NCBI RefSeq assembly: GCF_014490445.1
Contig: NZ_JACTUZ010000031.1
Coordinates: forward strand, 1-37,166
DNA from: Pseudoroseomonas ludipueritiae
GTDB lineage: Bacteria; Pseudomonadota; Alphaproteobacteria; Acetobacterales; Acetobacteraceae
Length of the DNA: 37,166 nt
Direction of reading: 5' to 3'
The notes below the pieces were generated by a model. The model was given only the letters and a program-made list of their open reading frames with translations. It was not told the origin of the DNA and made no database searches. Of this stretch, positions 36,153 through 37,166 are shown one piece after another (the stretch's first letter is position 1; the number at the start of each line of letters is the position of its first letter). Both the position numbers and the translations under genes were made by a program.

Positions 36153-37166
36153 ATGAACGTGATCCGCCTGCTGCCCCCTGGCACCGCCGACCGCATCGCC
36201 GCCGGCGAGGTGGTCGAGCGCCCGGCGGCGGCGGTGAAGGAACTGGTGGAGAATGCGCTGGATGCCGGCGCCCGCCATGTTTCCGTGGCGCTGGAAGGCG
36301 GCGGCCTGGCGCGCATCCTGGTGGAGGATGACGGCGCCGGCATGAACGCCGCCGACCTGGAACTGGCTGTGGAGCGCCACGCCACCTCCAAGCTGCCGGA
36401 CGAGGCCACCCTCTTCGCCATCCAGACCCTGGGCTTCCGGGGGGAGGCGCTGCCCTCCATCGCCGCCGTCTCGCGCTTGACCATCACCAGCCGCGTGGCG
36501 GGCGGCGATGCGCATCGCCTCAGCGTCGAGGCCGGGCGCAAGGGCGAGGTGGCCCCTGCCTCCGGCGCCCCGGGCACCCGCATCGAGGTGCGGGACCTGT
36601 TCTTCGCCACCCCCGCCCGCCGCAAGTTCATGAAGACCCCGCCCACCGAGGCCGCCCATGCGGTGGAGGCGGTGCGGCGCCTGGCCCTGGCCTGGCCCGA
36701 GGTGGCCTTCCGTGTCGAGGTGGAGGGGCGGGAGGTGCTGAACCTCGCCGCCAGCGACCGCCCTGGCCGGGTGGCGGCGCTGCTGGGGCCGGAATTCGCC
36801 CGCGCGGCCGTGCCGGTGCAGGGCCTCTGGAACGACCTGGCGCTGGAGGGCGTGGCGGCGCTGCCCACCCATACCCGCGCCACGGGGGCGGAGCAGCATC
36901 TGGTGGTCAACCGCCGCCCGGTGCGGGACCCGCTGCTGCGGGCGGCGCTGCGGGTGGCTTACCGGGACCTGATCGCCAGTGGGCGGCACCCGGTGGCCGC
37001 GCTCTTCCTGGACCTGCCGCCGGAAGCGGTGGATGTGAATGTCCATCCCATGAAGACCGAGCTGCGCTTCCGCGACGGCGGCAATGTGCGCGGCGCGCTG
37101 ATCTCGGCCCTGCGGCGCGCCCTGGCGGTGGGTGCCGGCACCGCGCCCGCCGCCACCGCCGCGCCG
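36153..37166 (+). CDS. mutL: DNA mismatch repair protein MutL (partial, N-terminal 338 codons)
   Basis: The frame is open from ATG 36153 to the window edge. MutL couples mismatch recognition by MutS to strand removal. The GHKL ATPase motifs are intact: IAAGEVVERPAAAVKELVENALDAG (motif I with the catalytic Glu and metal Asn), DDGAGM (motif II), HATSKL and GFRGEALPSIAAVSRL (motif III). The transducer domain follows, with NRRPVRDPLLRAALR and the lysine-bearing VDVNVHPMKTELRF. The last residues (GAGTAPAATAAP) begin the variable linker, so the C-terminal dimerisation domain, and whether it carries an endonuclease site, lies outside the window. Confidence 0.97.
   Translation, partial: MNVIRLLPPGTADRIAAGEVVERPAAAVKELVENALDAGARHVSVALEGGGLARILVEDDGAGMNAADLELAVERHATSKLPDEATLFAIQTLGFRGEALPSIAAVSRLTITSRVAGGDAHRLSVEAGRKGEVAPASGAPGTRIEVRDLFFATPARRKFMKTPPTEAAHAVEAVRRLALAWPEVAFRVEVEGREVLNLAASDRPGRVAALLGPEFARAAVPVQGLWNDLALEGVAALPTHTRATGAEQHLVVNRRPVRDPLLRAALRVAYRDLIASGRHPVAALFLDLPPEAVDVNVHPMKTELRFRDGGNVRGALISALRRALAVGAGTAPAATAAP

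Noticed and set aside
34524-37046. An 840-codon open frame on the minus strand opposite pgi and mutL
   Set aside because: Same antisense artefact: low-complexity H/R/G/Q composition, no ribosome site, and it crosses two unrelated real genes and their terminator.

Overview
The window is dense, very GC-rich chromosomal DNA with strong third-position G/C bias, short intergenic gaps and many 4-nt ATGA/GTGA overlaps. The protein families (IF-3 with a [12 protein letters not shown]-type N-terminus, a DUF3035 lipoprotein, an NdvA-like glucan exporter, a Bug/TctC solute-binding protein) point to an alphaproteobacterium. I infer an Acetobacteraceae member of the Roseomonas type from gene content and composition; no rRNA marker is present to prove it. 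I saw no tRNA, rRNA, CRISPR array, transposase or attachment site. Both ends are cut inside genes: a secreted SH3-domain protein on the left and mutL on the right.

Layout. (1) 1-3257, minus strand: thrS, then infC with a probable CTG start, a clear intrinsic terminator, and a partial SH3 protein. (2) 3393-5138, minus: an NdvA-like exporter. (3) 5297-11746, small-molecule catabolism and transport: a Tat-type TctC-like binding protein (+) converges on a minus-strand set running from a GhrA-like 2-hydroxyacid dehydrogenase to a class II aldolase, a PotA-like ABC ATPase without permeases, and a second class II aldolase. An FAD amine-oxidase-type gene diverges from this set. (4) 11915-15838, plus: a surface-glycan pair, an FkbM methyltransferase and an 842-aa protein with two GT4 glycosyltransferase modules. 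Its codon use is visibly less GC-biased than its neighbours. (5) 15914-19605: two divergent TauE/SafE permeases, an Asp/Glu-racemase-family protein, a LysR regulator and a small secreted protein. (6) 19638-25753: a tightly overlapping minus-strand operon (threonine-synthase-like PLP enzyme, M81/MlrC protein, DSD1-family PLP enzyme) diverging from one M20 amidohydrolase, with a second M20 enzyme beyond it. (7) 25875-37166, plus, mostly housekeeping: LOG-family protein-ribF, ileS-lspA-DUF3035 lipoprotein, a paired M16 protease and inactive partner, pgi and mutL.

How the genes work together. Regions 1 and 7 are core translation, envelope and repair functions. Region 7 places lipoprotein signal peptidase directly upstream of a lipoprotein. 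Regions 3, 5 and 6 look like accessory uptake and breakdown of organic acids and amino-acid-like compounds; their substrates cannot be read from sequence. The best candidates for something undescribed are the overlapping PLP enzyme/MlrC/DSD1 operon with its flanking M20 hydrolases, and the aldolase-ABC ATPase coupling.
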